A program made the position numbers and the translations under genes. From NCBI RefSeq assembly GCF_000516985.1, contig NW_006917096.1, positions 1,535,606-1,599,605 on the forward strand: a stretch of 64,000 bases of DNA. Reading direction: 5' to 3'. Each line of letters begins with the position of its first letter. Position 1 is the stretch's first letter. This document shows positions 12,192 through 23,917 of this stretch, one piece after another. The stretch is from Pestalotiopsis fici W106-1 (taxonomy: Eukaryota > Ascomycota > Sordariomycetes > Amphisphaeriales > Sporocadaceae). Below the pieces are notes generated by a model that ran no database searches, was not told the DNA's origin, and was given only the letters and a program-made list of their open reading frames with translations.

Positions 12192-12464
12192 TTATCTTGC
12201 TGCTGCTGGTTTCGCCGGGCCCTTCTTGTCGTCCTTCTTCTTCTTCTTTTTCTGTTCCGGCTTCATTGTTGCGTAGTGGATGTACCAATGGAGGGTGATT
12301 TGCAATCCGAGGACAACAAGCACCACGAGTAGTTCGGCAAAGAGGTACGGCTGGTCGTTCAAGACAGCAACGGCCTCTGGGGTGGCACCAATTTTGAGAA
12401 ACCAGCCAAACTGTCCACCGCCATTGATATCGTTTCCATTTGCATCTCTAACCAAAGCAGCCAT
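12192..12464 (-). CDS. Small single-pass membrane protein, 90 aa
   Basis: Single exon with ATG at 12464 (ATGGCTGC, good context) and TAA at 12192-12194. The N-terminal half is polar and Gly-rich (DANGNDINGGGQFGWFLK). One clear hydrophobic span follows at about 42-66 (YLFAELLVVLVVLGLQITLH), then WYIHYATMKPEQ and a Lys-rich tail (KKKKKKDDKKGP). The positive tail after the span suggests a cytosolic C terminus (positive-inside rule). I do not recognise the family. Biased composition of this kind is easily missed by similarity searches, but coding bias and a clean start support a real gene. Confidence 0.7.
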   Translation of the reverse strand: MAALVRDANGNDINGGGQFGWFLKIGATPEAVAVLNDQPYLFAELLVVLVVLGLQITLHWYIHYATMKPEQKKKKKKDDKKGPAKPAAAR

Positions 12465-13514
12465 GATGTCGGTGGTGGGTTGGTCGTCGTGTTATTAGAT
12501 TTGTTGGTTTTAGAGCAGTGCCAGACGTGGAGAAGAGCGCTTGCGACGTTCCTGACGTTCCTATGCGATTCGGCGGGTATCAAGTGAAATGCAGCAATAT
12601 GACAGTTGGATTAAAGGCGTTGTATAGAAATGAGCGCGACGGGACAAGGTCAGTATCGGGTGCACCAGTCACGAAGAGAAAGGATATATTCTAAAAGTAC
12701 GACACAAGAAGACACAAGCGAGAGAGAGAGGAGAGAGGAGAAACTCCAAGACGTCGATGACAATGGTTTGGCTTGGGTAGAAAAGTCACACCCCTTGGAA
12801 CCCGAAACCACACAGACGTGGATGTCGAGGAGGCTCAAAACGGCGACCATTCCCGCTTGGGACGTTCCTGAGGTCGTCGCGGCAAGATCCATGCGAAACT
12901 CTGGCGTTTCAGAGATGCAGCAAAGTCGACTGATTGCAACCATGCGACATGATTGGACGATGGTTGATGGGCAGGCGCCAAAAATAAAAGATCATTCAGC
13001 AGCAGCGCGATGCATGATCGTCAAGTGGTTATCTTGAAAACAAAAAAAGAGATTCAAGACAGAATTCATAGTTTTGAGTATTGCTGCAACATTCGTCAAG
13101 AACTACACAGCGACGAGACCCAACTCAAAGTGCTCCTACGATGTTGAATCCCGGAGTTGGAAGATATGAGAAAGGATCCCTGCTCAAACCGCCAGGCCCC
13201 TGGAGCTTCCACTGAGTTTGGCGGCGGCGGATCTCAAAAGTCGTCCCACAGTCCACTGGAGCGGTTGACTGGCTGGGTCAGATTGGGGAACGCGCCAACT
13301 CCAATATCAAGTCCCACGGCGGGAGGTGCCCACCAGCTGCTGGCGGCTGAATAGTAATTCCGCGCAGTGCCATTGATGCTGGAAAAATTATTGAAGCTAT
13401 CCCATGCAAGCCAGTCAATTATTAGACGAGCTATCCACCTGGACTCGAGCCAACAGCAAGCAGCAGTCTTTTGGAGCCAATTGACCAGAGCAACCCTTGG
13501 GCTCCAGCGATGCG
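12465..13514. other. Divergent intergenic gap
   Basis: 1050 bp between the 90-aa membrane-protein gene (minus) and mrpS5 (plus). An ATG-started frame at 12630-13037 (135 aa) is rich in Arg, Glu, Ser and Thr, shows no domain, and overlaps where the promoters must lie. I do not call it as a gene. Confidence 0.5.
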
Positions 13515-14971
13515 ATGAGTGTCGCTACTTCAGCACGATGCCTGCTGTCGCGGCGCTTTGCCGCCGCAGTCAAGCCGTCTGCAGCAGCATCGGCACCCCA
13601 ATGCTATGCCGCCTCCTTCCATAGCTCGGCGCGTCTGGAAAAGAGGAGGAAACCGCGTTTCGCCAGCATAAATGCCGTTGATATGGGTCTGATTGAGGAT
13701 TCCGCTGCGCCCAGCGACTTCAAGACTCGCCATGCCGCAAACGAGGCTGCGCACGAGAAGTTTGCCAAGGAGCAATTCACACCCTACACCCCCGAGGAGC
13801 TCGAGATTCTGAAGAAGCATTACTCGCCGGAGCAGATGGAGGCCCTCGAGGCCGGTGAGGCATCGATAGACCCGACAGATCTTTCGATTCAAGGTCGTAT
13901 CAGGAGGGATCCCTACAGGCTGCCATATCTCGACGATTTCAGCCGCCTCGTGCCCACCATCGACAGGCAACCCAAGAAAGCCGTACAGCCAGCGCAGAAC
14001 CCGAGATGGTTGACCGACGAGGAACATATGCTTGAACTCTTTCAAAGCCAGGATGAACATCTCAAGCCGTTGTTGGCCCGGCTCAAATTTACCGAGGAGG
14101 AGTGGGCAGCAAAGTCGCCAGCATCGAAGCAATATCACCTGAGCAAGGTCAAGGAGGCCATCAAAAAGCAGCGGGAGCTCGAGGCCGTCCCTGAAGTTGT
14201 CAGGGCCCATGAACACATGGCCGAACGGTCTATGCTCAATGATGGAAACAAGCCCTCGAACTCGGCAATAGCACCAGGCATAGGCAAGAACATCCCCGGA
14301 ATAAGTGGTGTTTATAGCAACCCCATCGACCCAGAGGACCAAGGTCTGGATGACGACGGTACCTGGCAGGATCTCAAGAAACAGACCGGTATGACGGTTA
14401 GGCAGATGATCGACCTCACCACCAAGATTCTTGTGACGCGATTTGTCCACAACCAAACTCGTCTTGGAAAGGTTCGAAGCATCTGGGTTCTGGCAATTGC
14501 AGGCAACAAGAATGGACGTCTGGGACTCGGTGTCGCCAAGTCGGTAGAGAATGGTGTCGCTGTTCAAAAGGCCAAGCTGCTTGCTATTAGGAACATGCAG
14601 CCTATTCGTCGGTACGAGGACAGAACAATCCACGGTGAAGTTGAGGCCAAGGTTGGCGCAACTATTGTGAAGCTACAGGCCCGCCCACCAGGTATGTCTC
14701 ACCGTTCATTCGCAACGCCACTTGGGTTTTTATGCTAATGCTCTTTGCAGGATTCGGTCTCCGAGTGCCTGCCCGTCTCTTTGAGATGTTCCGCGCCTGT
14801 GGCATCCACGACATTGCCGGTACCATGCCGCGATCGAGAAATCCCATGAACTCGGTCAAGGCCACGTTCCAAGCCCTGATGAACCAGAAAGACCCCAACG
14901 AGATCGCAATTGGAAGGGGCAAGAAACTTGTCGACGTACGAAAAGTATACTACGGCGGCAATGTGTTATAA
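13515..14971 (+). CDS. mrpS5: Mitochondrial small-subunit ribosomal protein S5
   Basis: Bacterial-type uS5 of the mitochondrial small subunit, which helps shape the mRNA entry channel and decoding fidelity. Two exons: 13515-14691 and 14751-14971; 465 aa. The in-frame codon at 13497 is TTG, so the ATG at 13515 is the start; it gives an Arg/Ala/Ser-rich targeting sequence (MSVATSARCLLSRRFAAAV). The first 290 residues are the fungal mitochondrial extension. The conserved part starts near 291: RQMIDLTTKILVTRFV, the dsRNA-binding-like S5 N domain, AGNKNGRLGLGVAKS, and, across the intron, the S5 C domain (RPPGFGLRVPARLFEMFRACGIHD, IAGTMPRSRNPMNSVKATFQAL, quoted as two pieces). Intron: GTATGT donor, GCTAATG branch, GCAG acceptor. 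Confidence 0.95.
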
Positions 14972-15602
14972 ATTAAATCACCACTTGTATCAAAAGCTGT
15001 AGATATAAGAACTCATCCAAGCATGTGTAGGAGACACCACAGCAATGCGGTGTATGTATAAGTAATTTCAGATTTGAGGCTGCATTAATGGCCCAATTGG
15101 AAAGTCCTCAAGCATCGTGGCCACGGCCCAATCCATTATCCACTGCACCCTACTTGATCTCGGCTGGCCGTTTGGTTTGGTGTTTGCGAAACAGATGTTG
15201 TGCCGTAGTGATGCAATATTCATACTCCGTCCAGCCATGGCCCCCAGCCAATATAAACAGGGGCTTGGTCATTTCGGCCACCACAACTGCAGCCGTATGC
15301 TGGCTGGTGGATGAATCTGCCAGACCTCATCTATAGCACTCCTAGTTCTGCTTTCAGAGAATTATACGTCTCTTTCCCTCTCTCCAGGTATCGGCATATG
15401 CGTTGGGTCGCCTTGTATTCTGCAGCATAGTTTCCCACACCAGCATCCGCCATGAGTTTAACTCGTCCCTCTGAAAACCATATAATGCCTGACGGTATGT
15501 AGAGATGATGCGCCGCGAAGAGCGGAGACGCAGTGTTTCTTTCACAGTTGTTGATGTATTATGCGTGTGGGTATGTGTATTCATGGTGACAATGTCAGTC
15601 CT
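14972..15602. other. Convergent intergenic gap
   Basis: 631 bp between the stops of mrpS5 and dad3. Open frames here are short and start at non-ATG codons or lack coding character. It presumably holds two 3' untranslated regions. Confidence 0.5.
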
Positions 15603-15952
15603 TCAGTGTCCCTGATCGCCCCAGGCAATCTCCTGCTGCAGCACAATGCTATAGACCGAGGCCTTGAGCAGGGTAAAGACGAGACTCGTCTTGCGCTCGA
15701 GCTCGCGCAGGCCGTCGAGGATCTCGGTCGTGGGCTGGTTGGCCATGGTGTCGAGGATAGAAGCGAGCTGTTTTGGTTGCCTCTTGTTCAGTATATACAT
15801 CCTAGCAACAATGGACCTGGGATCTCCAGCAGGATGGGAGAACTGACCTTTTTCATGTTCTCTGCTAGTCGCTCGTACTCCTCCAGCACCTCCTGCTCCA
15901 TGGGTGAGAGCTCGGGAGGCGAGAGGAGGGGGTTGGCCTGTGGTTGATCCAT
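15603..15952 (-). CDS. dad3: DASH complex subunit Dad3
   Basis: Dad3 is one of the ten small subunits of the fungal DASH/Dam1 ring that couples kinetochores to microtubules in mitosis. Two exons: 15848-15952 and 15603-15767; 89 aa, as expected for Dad3. The 80-nt intron has a GTCAGT donor and ACAG acceptor. The ATG at 15952 starts MDQPQANPLLSPPELSPMEQ; the heptad-like helix EQEVLEEYERLAENMKK follows, and then the family-defining EILDGLRELERKTSLVFTL and LLKASVYSIVLQQEI. Such a small spliced gene is easily missed by automatic annotation. The assignment is from motif memory, not a search. Confidence 0.88.
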
Positions 15953-16915
15953 TTTTTCTTCCTCTTCTCTCTCTTGGAATGTATGTGTTTGTTGTGTTGT
16001 TGGCGCTCTTTGTCTTCTCTATGCTAGAGTGGTACCGCGTCTTTTGCTTGCAATGTCGTCAATGCTCTGAGCGCTGGGTACGGGCGCGTAACATTTGGAG
16101 GTGATTGGGTTTGGCCGCGCATTAGTGCGAAGGTCCTGCCTTAGTGCGAGCTCGATCCGCTAATCTGCACTGCATAATGTATACTACCAAGCAAGCAGTT
16201 GGCGGTTCACAATCTCGAAATTTGTAGCATGGCAGAGCTTTGCAATCTTTTTGGCGTTATCAATGTTTGTAACTATATTACGAGTCCTGAAAGATACTCA
16301 AGTTATTTCGAAACTACATAGTTCGGAACCCAAGCTTGTCCTGTCTAGTATTGTCTGTAGTCCAAACTTGAGAGAACTAAGAATCCCTTTGGCATAGCGT
16401 AATTATATACCTGTGCTTATACTATAGCACAGCGGCCCGAACGTTCTCACGCGCTGGCCACATTTATACCGATGCTATCGGCTTCTGGGTGGGATCCAAA
16501 TCACACTTATGTGGTTGGCATAATGTAAGTGGCTGTGTACTGTGTGTGTGCCTTGAACAGCATGCAGATGACCAGATTCGAATAGTTGTACTACAGTACA
16601 GCCTCGACTCTCGTCCAACCGCTCGCTACCTGCCCTACGCGCTGAGCCGCCGGGCCGACCCCCTTGACGCTGCGATGGATCGGGAGGGAGCACAATCGCC
16701 CCCTCAGATGCAAGTCTGCCTAGGGTCCCTCGAAGATCCTCGTCTGCCTACTTCCAACTGTAAATAATATTGTTTCTAGACGTGACCATGATATCCTGAT
16801 CTCTTGACTTTGTTCAATCGAAGCAAACCCGATTCTTTGGCACCTCATGATGTTTCTCATAGACTGCATTTTTGGTTAATCTGATTTTTCGAAATGCTAT
16901 TCACATTTCTTCATT
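15953..16915. other. Divergent intergenic gap
   Basis: 963 bp between dad3 (minus) and the NLR-like gene (plus). The middle part is AT-rich. No open frame of note; I see no repeat or RNA gene. Confidence 0.5.
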
Positions 16916-19900
16916 ATGGATCCTCTATCTGCACTCGGGGCCGCGGCGGCCAGTGCTCAGTTCGTGGGCTACGCTGTCCAGGGGGCATTGAAGGTTCGGA
17001 AGATATGGCAGCAAGTGAAAGATGCGCCGGCTGGGATAGAAGACCTACTCAATCATGTAAGCACTCACAGATACGTGGTTTAGTCTTCTTGTTTGCATGT
17101 TCTTCTCCTTTGCCAAAGGACTCTAGTCCCTAGTCTTCTTTGTAGTCCTGTTCTCTCTTCCAACAGACTCACACAATAACAAACCTCTTTGGTATTTATA
17201 GTTGGGAGGCTTTGATGGCGCAAATTACAACAAACTAATCTGATCTGACTCACCAGGTCGAAAGGGAAATCTCGAGTCTCAATAGGCTCACTGATCCAAA
17301 GTCACCCCTTACTTATCAACTTTCTGATGAACAAAGGGTACACCTCGCACCATTTGCGACGGATGCAGCAGAAGCAATCAAACGTCTGGAGAAAATCATT
17401 CGGCCTTTAGCAACCGAGCTCGACTCACTCAAGGATCAACATGGTCTTCATAAAAGATTCCAGCGCTCGTGGGCGAAACTCATGACCGCGAAAACTCTGA
17501 GAGAAATCAAGGTGAACCTCGAAGTTATTGAAAGACTGAACAGCACCTTGAGTCGAGAACTGGATCGGGAAATGAAATACTCTGGCTCAATAGCACAATC
17601 ATCATTGATGTCAGTAGATCTGGTAAATACTGATTTCGAATCTGTGTTAACACGGTGAAAACAGAGACCAGAACTCCCAGATCATGAGGACAACATCTCT
17701 CATTGCTACCCGCGTCGACATGACAAACGCTTTCCTACAAAACATACAAACATCACAAATTCGTAGGGAAAGTGAATTGGACAACTCGATAGCATCGTTA
17801 TCTCGAAGTCTTACGGATACAAGCCAAAGCTTTGCTTCTACGGCTAATCAGGTCACTGATATGCAAGATGATCTTGGCATCCTGAGACAAGAGAGCACAA
17901 ACTCTACACAACTATTGAGTTTGATTCAAGATAGTATCTCAGATCCCTCGGTCGGCCTATCCTCCAAAATGCAAGCAGGCAACGAACTCATGATGCAATT
18001 ATTGAGCCAGCACCAAGAACTGCGCAACGAGCTAGCCAGTGCACTCTCTCGTCCTCATAACAAGACAAGTAGCGAGCGCCGCAGCCATACTACATCATCA
18101 CCGACTGGCCCTCTGCCCTCAGATCCCAATTCGTTCAGCAGCTCATATGATCTTTTGAAATGCACCTGCAAAAGAAGACGACTGTCCAGATTCAAATTGG
18201 TGAAAGTTTCAAACGAAAATGGACAGACGCGTCAATGTCCGTTACACGGACCCGTCCGCACCTGGAATTACCAAGTCAAGGCGAACCTAAGTCCATTTCT
18301 GAACGGTGCGCTGGAACTTACACTTGATTTTATCACCAGCCGTCGGGCTTTTTCCCTCTCGCCGTCGTTGAAATTCCGCGTCGTGGTCAAGCGGTCCGAA
18401 AGCCATTTGTTCCCCTGGTTCGACGGCATCGAGCGGATTCTGCGACAAAGAGCCTCGGCAATACGCAAGGAATCTCTCATGTCCGACACGATGCAATGGT
18501 CGCCCCTCTCGCGAAACAGAATGGCCAACATCACCGAGTGCATGTCATACCTGGTCCAAGGCGTCCGCCGATCCATTGCGCTCGGCTTAGCATCCGGGTC
18601 GGATACCGATGAAAAAGGACGGACATTGCTCTTCGTAAGTTTCTCTAACTACCTAGTATCTAGCAATTCTTCAGGGGCTGCTAACGCCAAATAAGGAGAT
18701 CTTCTGGCTGTTGGTGCTGCTAGGGCCGGAACGAAGCCATTTTACCAAAGAAATTATCGAGCTCTTGCAGTTGGCCCGCGTGTCGGATGTTGACATTGGC
18801 GCAACGACTGATATGAGTACCTGGTTGAAAGCGCCACCCGGTACACTAATGGTGTCAACAGCATTCTTGTTCTATCAGTTCAGACTATATGATCTCAGTC
18901 CAGTCATTTGTCGAGAATTCGTCAGCTTCGACAATCTACTAGAGACGACTCATTCTCACTCTGACAATGATACTGATCCAAGGTTTTTGAAACTTTTACT
19001 TGCCAACCCGGAAGTAGCAGAAGGTTTGACACCATATCAGCCATACTCTTGACCTGTGTACTCGAATTGACTGACATTATTGTAGCTGCGGGTTACCCAG
19101 AATTCTCCATGGCCATCATCCGCAGATCACTTCCAGACACGATGAAGCTTGCGCAACAGTTCAAGGGAGTAGTACAATGGTCCTCGGAGTTCTGGGGGCC
19201 CGAACTCGCTCTCGGATGGCCAGAAGGCCTCCAGTTCCTCGCTGAACAGGGGTTTGATGTTACCCGTGGCTTGCACATGGCAGCTAGACTCGGCGATGTT
19301 GAGTCCGCCAAGATTCTCCTGTCTACAGACGCTCCAATATTATTCTCTAACCGCCCTTTGAACTCTTCCGCTGGCCACGAATGGCTCATATCCGCACTTG
19401 CAAAGATTGATGACGAAGTGTTTCGGTTGTACGCCGAGGAAGTCTGGCGCCGGGGATCCGAGCTGCGGACACTGGCATCGTCATATCTGCTAGAAAATCG
19501 AATCGACGAAATGGTTTTCTATGGCGATTCTTCCTGGTTTGGCAGACCGCAACTTTTGGAAGTACTCTCTCGGCATATGCAGATTCCGCCGAAACTCGGA
19601 GACGCATTGATGGCTTTACCACACTATATTCTTGCTTTCACGATTGGCGATGAGTGTGTTCGTATCCACCAGATTCTGTATGACATTGGGTGGGCAGATG
19701 TGGACGCAGGCTACGAGTATGGCCGGACACCTCTTATCGAGATATGCCGTCGTAAGTTATGAACCAAAGTGATATTTTGTTCGCTTATTCAAAGAGAAGA
19801 CACGCAATCAAGGGGGCTAACATAGTTTCTCTCACAAGATTTCGTGGCGGACTTGTACCAGCAAAATTTCCAGAATTGGCTTGGACTAATCCTGTGGTTT

Positions 19901-21161
19901 ATCGAAAAGGGTGCCAACGCAGACTTTCCAGCGAGTGAGACACAGCGATTATTCTGGCCTCATCTGCAATTCTACTTGGCCGCAGCATATCCCATCGCAA
20001 GGTCAGCAAGGTCGAGAGCCACAAGAACCTTGCGCTCAGCCATCCTCGAGTCTTGCGATGCCCCCGTGGTATCAGACGGGTGCAAATGCTTTTGTTCAAC
20101 CAAGGGCTGCATCGCACCCTTCCTGCTGTGGCGCTGCCAACCACTTGGATATTCCTTGAACCACTCTAACTGCCATCGTCGCGATCGTCTCAAGTGGATC
20201 GGCCTGCGAGATTGGCTGACGGCTTGGAAGCTGCCCACCATTGAGAGACAACGCTCTTACCGAGAAATCTGCCGGCTCGAAGTGTTTGACCGTTTGGGGG
20301 GCAGACACACCTGTTGCGCAACTTATGGGCGCATCTCCTGGGACGCTGAGGATGAAACGACAGATTTGGCGGAAGAGATGCGTCAAAACAAGGGAGAGAT
20401 TGCCGAGATTCGCGCCGAAGATAGGCCTTTGGCCGAACAACTCCATCTGACCATGTATTGGTATAAGCAGTTGCAGAGAGTACTTCGTTATGTAAGTAAA
20501 GTGTGGATTTTTCAAGGCCTGTTGCAATTTTGATCACAATGAGGACCCCTCTCACTCTCACCTACTTCATACGGACATGCAAAAATAATTACTCAATCGA
20601 ATTCTGTATGTCCTGGGTATTGTGTTTACAGATGCTTTTAGAGCCATGTGTTCGACTTCTGTGTTCATCTGCCAAAGGATATCAAGTTGCTAACTTAGTC
20701 GTCCTATTCAGATGCCACCTCATGCATTCTGGAAAGCGTGGTGGACAATGGCCGATCATGTTTTGCTCGCCCTCCGGGCTGAGGAAGCATGCTCTTACCC
20801 GCGTTGGACCGTAGATCTATCGTGCAGTGTTGGATGGCGAATCTGGCCACGTCAATATTTAAGCAAATACAAAACGGAGAGTAACAAGGATTACTTTACA
20901 CAGTACAGAGAAGATCGATGGGCTAATGAGCTTGCACGCGCCGGGTATGGGGGTTGGGACTACGTGGATGTTATTAACCACCACTTTACAATATGCTGGT
21001 TGCGCGCCAGGGCGCATCGTCATCGGACGTTATCGTGGAAGCGCCATCGTTTGGTAGGCAAGCCAAAGTTTATCGTGACGAAAAGAAACACGGATCTCGG
21101 TCATGCTGCAGGCAGTGCTGAATTAGGCTGGGAGTCGGAGTCTGACGATGAATGGGTATAG
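16916..21161 (+). CDS. NLR/ankyrin-type fungal protein, 1188 aa
   Basis: Seven exons: 16916-17056, 17257-17622, 17672-18634, 18696-19023, 19086-19751, 19839-20491 and 20712-21161. The ATG at 16916 starts MDPLSALGAAAASAQFVGYA, the opening typical of the alpha-helical N-terminal domain found on fungal STAND/NLR-like and ankyrin proteins. Helices continue to about 170 (EREISSLNRL, AIKRLEKIIRPLATEL), and a coiled-coil stretch follows to about 310. No NACHT or NB-ARC P-loop is visible, so this is not a full NLR. Degenerate ankyrin-like helices occur near 662-678 (LHMAARLGDVESAKILL) and 800-822 (YGRTPLIEIC). A Cys cluster at 894-921 (DGCKCFCSTKGC) and a Trp-rich tail follow. The acceptor of intron 2 was chosen to keep the frame and is the least certain border. 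Similar proteins are linked to heterokaryon incompatibility or innate immunity; function here is inferred. Confidence 0.8.
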
Positions 21162-21269
21162 CTCCGGGGGAAAATTCAGAAGATGGTACGCCCATGCTGG
21201 GACTCTCCACTGTCTACTCAAAGTTTCATTCCAGTTATTCATCACATCGATTTTGGCCAGTTAGCTAAT

Positions 21270-23203
21270 CTATACAGGGCTCTGTACTACAGGATAGTCA
21301 GGAAAGTACGGCTTGTAGACCAACTGGCATCGGCTGTTGTGCTCCGATGTTGTACCTTGGACCAAGGACACCTCGTCTCCAGGAACACCGAGCTTGGCCA
21401 AAGTTCCATTGACTCGCTTCACTTGGTCCCAGCCTGGACCGGCCGAGGGGTTTTTTATCCACTCAACAAACCAGTCATTGATAGAATCAGCCAGAGCTTG
21501 CTGTGCTTCCGTGACATTGGACAACTTCTCAAAACACTCATTGCCACCCAAGAAAAAGGGAACCTCTGTTCCATGAGTTGGCGCGGTGCCCGAGACGCCA
21601 ACAACATTGTCGTATTGCCCGAAGAAACGGTACTCCCACGTAGCCTGCTTCTGGCTGCGCATGTCGACGAAATAGTCCACAGGGCAGTTGAAGCGAGCAT
21701 CGCCGTACTGACTGCCACTCTTCAGGGACTCACTGGTGAAGTTTGTCGTATTGTAGCCTTCAATCAGGATCTCATCTGGGATATGAGCGCTGTCCGCGTC
21801 AAAAGTATTGATCCAAGTATCAAAATCGCCATTTTCGGCCGAGTACACCAAGGAAAAGATGGTTCCCTCGCCATTGGAATTACCAGTCAGCAATGGAACG
21901 TGTGATGCGTATCTGCCAGCGTTGAAGCGAGCAGTATAATCGGAAAAGCGAGTGATCTCATCAATGACAGGCGTGAACCACGTGTTCGAGGTTGAGTTGA
22001 AGTACGTGGTCTGGAAGTCGTATATATCAACATCGCGAAGACAATCGAGTTGACCTGAACCAGTGCTGCAGCCTACTTCTGCAGCGACAACATCAAGTCC
22101 TACATTGACGGGGGCGTAGGCCGGGCCGGAGATGGCATTTGCACTCATCTGCACTGCGCCCTTGAGCCAAGTGTCTGGATGGTTCCACTACAAGATTTTG
22201 AGTCAATACATTTCCTTCAAAATCTTTCAGATGGGTTGCGAAGCTCTTAATTCAGCACTTGCTACTGATGTCCTTAGTGAAGGCACCACAAAGCTAACCA
22301 TCTCACATGAAATATCCCCAAAAGTGGTACTTGAAATCAGCATTCACTTACGAGGTAGTGATCAACCTGGACGCCACCTGACGAGTGACCACCAAAAACA
22401 ATATGGTTAGGGTCGCCGCCGAAAGCTGCCAAATGTTAGCGATCGCTCTTGACTTTGGAACCAGTGTTCAAAGCTTACCAGCAATATTGTCGTGGATCCA
22501 GTCGAGAGCTTTTTCGACATCCAATATGCTAAAGTTCTGTGTCTCATTCTTGCCACTGAGCTCTGCTGAGTTTGGTGACGCCCAAATGCTCTCACGTGTG
22601 TTAAAGCTCACGTACACAACGCCCTTGCGTGCAAAATTGTTGCCTTGCAGTTGAGGATTGCTGCTGGACCCAGTCACCATGGCACCTCCATACATGTATA
22701 CAAAAACCTTTGATGAATCAATTCGCTAATCTCACGTTCGATATCGTTTTGAGGAGAACTGTCCACTTACCGGCAAATTCGATGCATTCGAAGGGGCCCA
22801 AACGTTTACATTCAGACAATCCTCATCTTGCCGACTATAGTAGTCGTTAGAGATGGCCTGAGGACAGGTGGGACCGTAGGAGGTGGCATTGACGACTAAT
22901 GATCCATTGTTCTTGGAGAAGATAAGATCTTGAGGCTTCTTCCACCTGATCGCTGGGGGTTAATTGAGTCATATGGGAGCATATACGAGATGCGTACCGA
23001 TTCTGACCTCCAGTTGTCTGCGCGTAAGGAATCCCAAGGTATACAAAGTTGTTATGCGAGTCTAGAAATCCTTCAACAGTGCTTTGTGGTAACACTACTT
23101 GCGGGCTTCCAAGAGCATAAGAAGCATTTGATGCTGCGACCGCATGACCTACAGCGCCGAATGAGAGGCACACACTCGTCTTCAGCGATTTAGATAGACC
23201 CAT
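21270..23203 (-). CDS. Secreted type-B carboxylesterase/lipase
   Basis: Alpha/beta-hydrolase of the carboxylesterase type-B family, likely hydrolysing ester bonds outside the cell. Five exons: 22998-23203, 22771-22945, 22479-22707, 22352-22425 and 21270-22187; 533 aa, a normal length. The ATG at 23203 gives a signal peptide (MGLSKSLKTSVCLSFGAV GHAVAA). Landmarks: FVYLGIPYA, RWKKPQDL, EDCLNVNVW, the oxyanion segment YMYGGAMVTGSS, the elbow FGGDPNHIVFGGHSSGG with nucleophile Ser218, the acid Glu335 (GNSNGEG) and His433 (APTHGTEVPF). Two details differ from the common pattern: GHSSG where most members have GESAG, and YGG where most have HGG. The triad itself is intact. It converges on the NLR-like gene, whose stop lies only 108 bp away. 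Confidence 0.92.
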
Positions 23204-23917
23204 CTTCGACTCGAGCGCGAGGTTGAATTGGATCGAGTGTAACAAGGAACGATGGCGTTCGTCTGGAGAATTGAGTGCTTTGACAAGTCAATTTCAAAGA
23301 CAGCAACTCAGATGATCAGCCCGACTCGTAGGATGAGAAATGGTCCGTACAAAATGGAAAGTCGAGCAATTGCGGAAATTTGCTCCATCCCTGCCAATAC
23401 GGCCAAATGGTCCGTTCACCAAATTTGGGTAGGTACATACGACCTTGGCCGCACATTGACCCCACTACCACGGCACTTCGTGATGCTATTTTGTGTATAA
23501 AAACAGTACAAGTTGACAGTCCTGTCTTGTCATGGATGCGGAGTAGAGGGTGAATTTGATAATTGCAAGACTGGTAGGCATCGCTCGACGATATTTGTTG
23601 CGCCCCTCGTGGCGTCGTATCTCGAATTCTCACAGGAAGACTATCTTTCTTGACCAACGTCGCAGTACTGTTCGTGATCGAACATAGTGTAGCAGGGGGG
23701 AAAATCCCGCTAAATATACGATATTCATGGACATATGTAAAAAACTGGCTGCGTGCATGCTGAGTATTGTAAGTCGTCTTTCCAAAACCGGTAGCAAAAA
23801 GTTTATGCCCTGCCCAAAGACAGATGATGATTCCACAATGAAGACTCCAAACGCCTGAAACAACCGCTCCGGACCAGGTTGCGAATCTAGAAACACATAG
23901 CTAGTCAAGTTGTCTAC
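23204..23917. other. Intergenic gap
   Basis: 714 bp holding the upstream region of the carboxylesterase gene (adjoining 23203) and the 3' region of vps24. I see no gene. A TATAAAAA run near 23499 points right, towards the end of vps24, with no matching plus-strand gene. Confidence 0.45.

Noticed and set aside
12630..13037. A 135-aa ATG frame on the plus strand
   Set aside because: Arg/Glu/Ser/Thr-rich with no domain, sitting in a divergent promoter region; coding character is weak.
13530..14633. A 367-aa minus-strand frame
   Set aside because: Antisense to mrpS5, which has clear family motifs; shadow frame.
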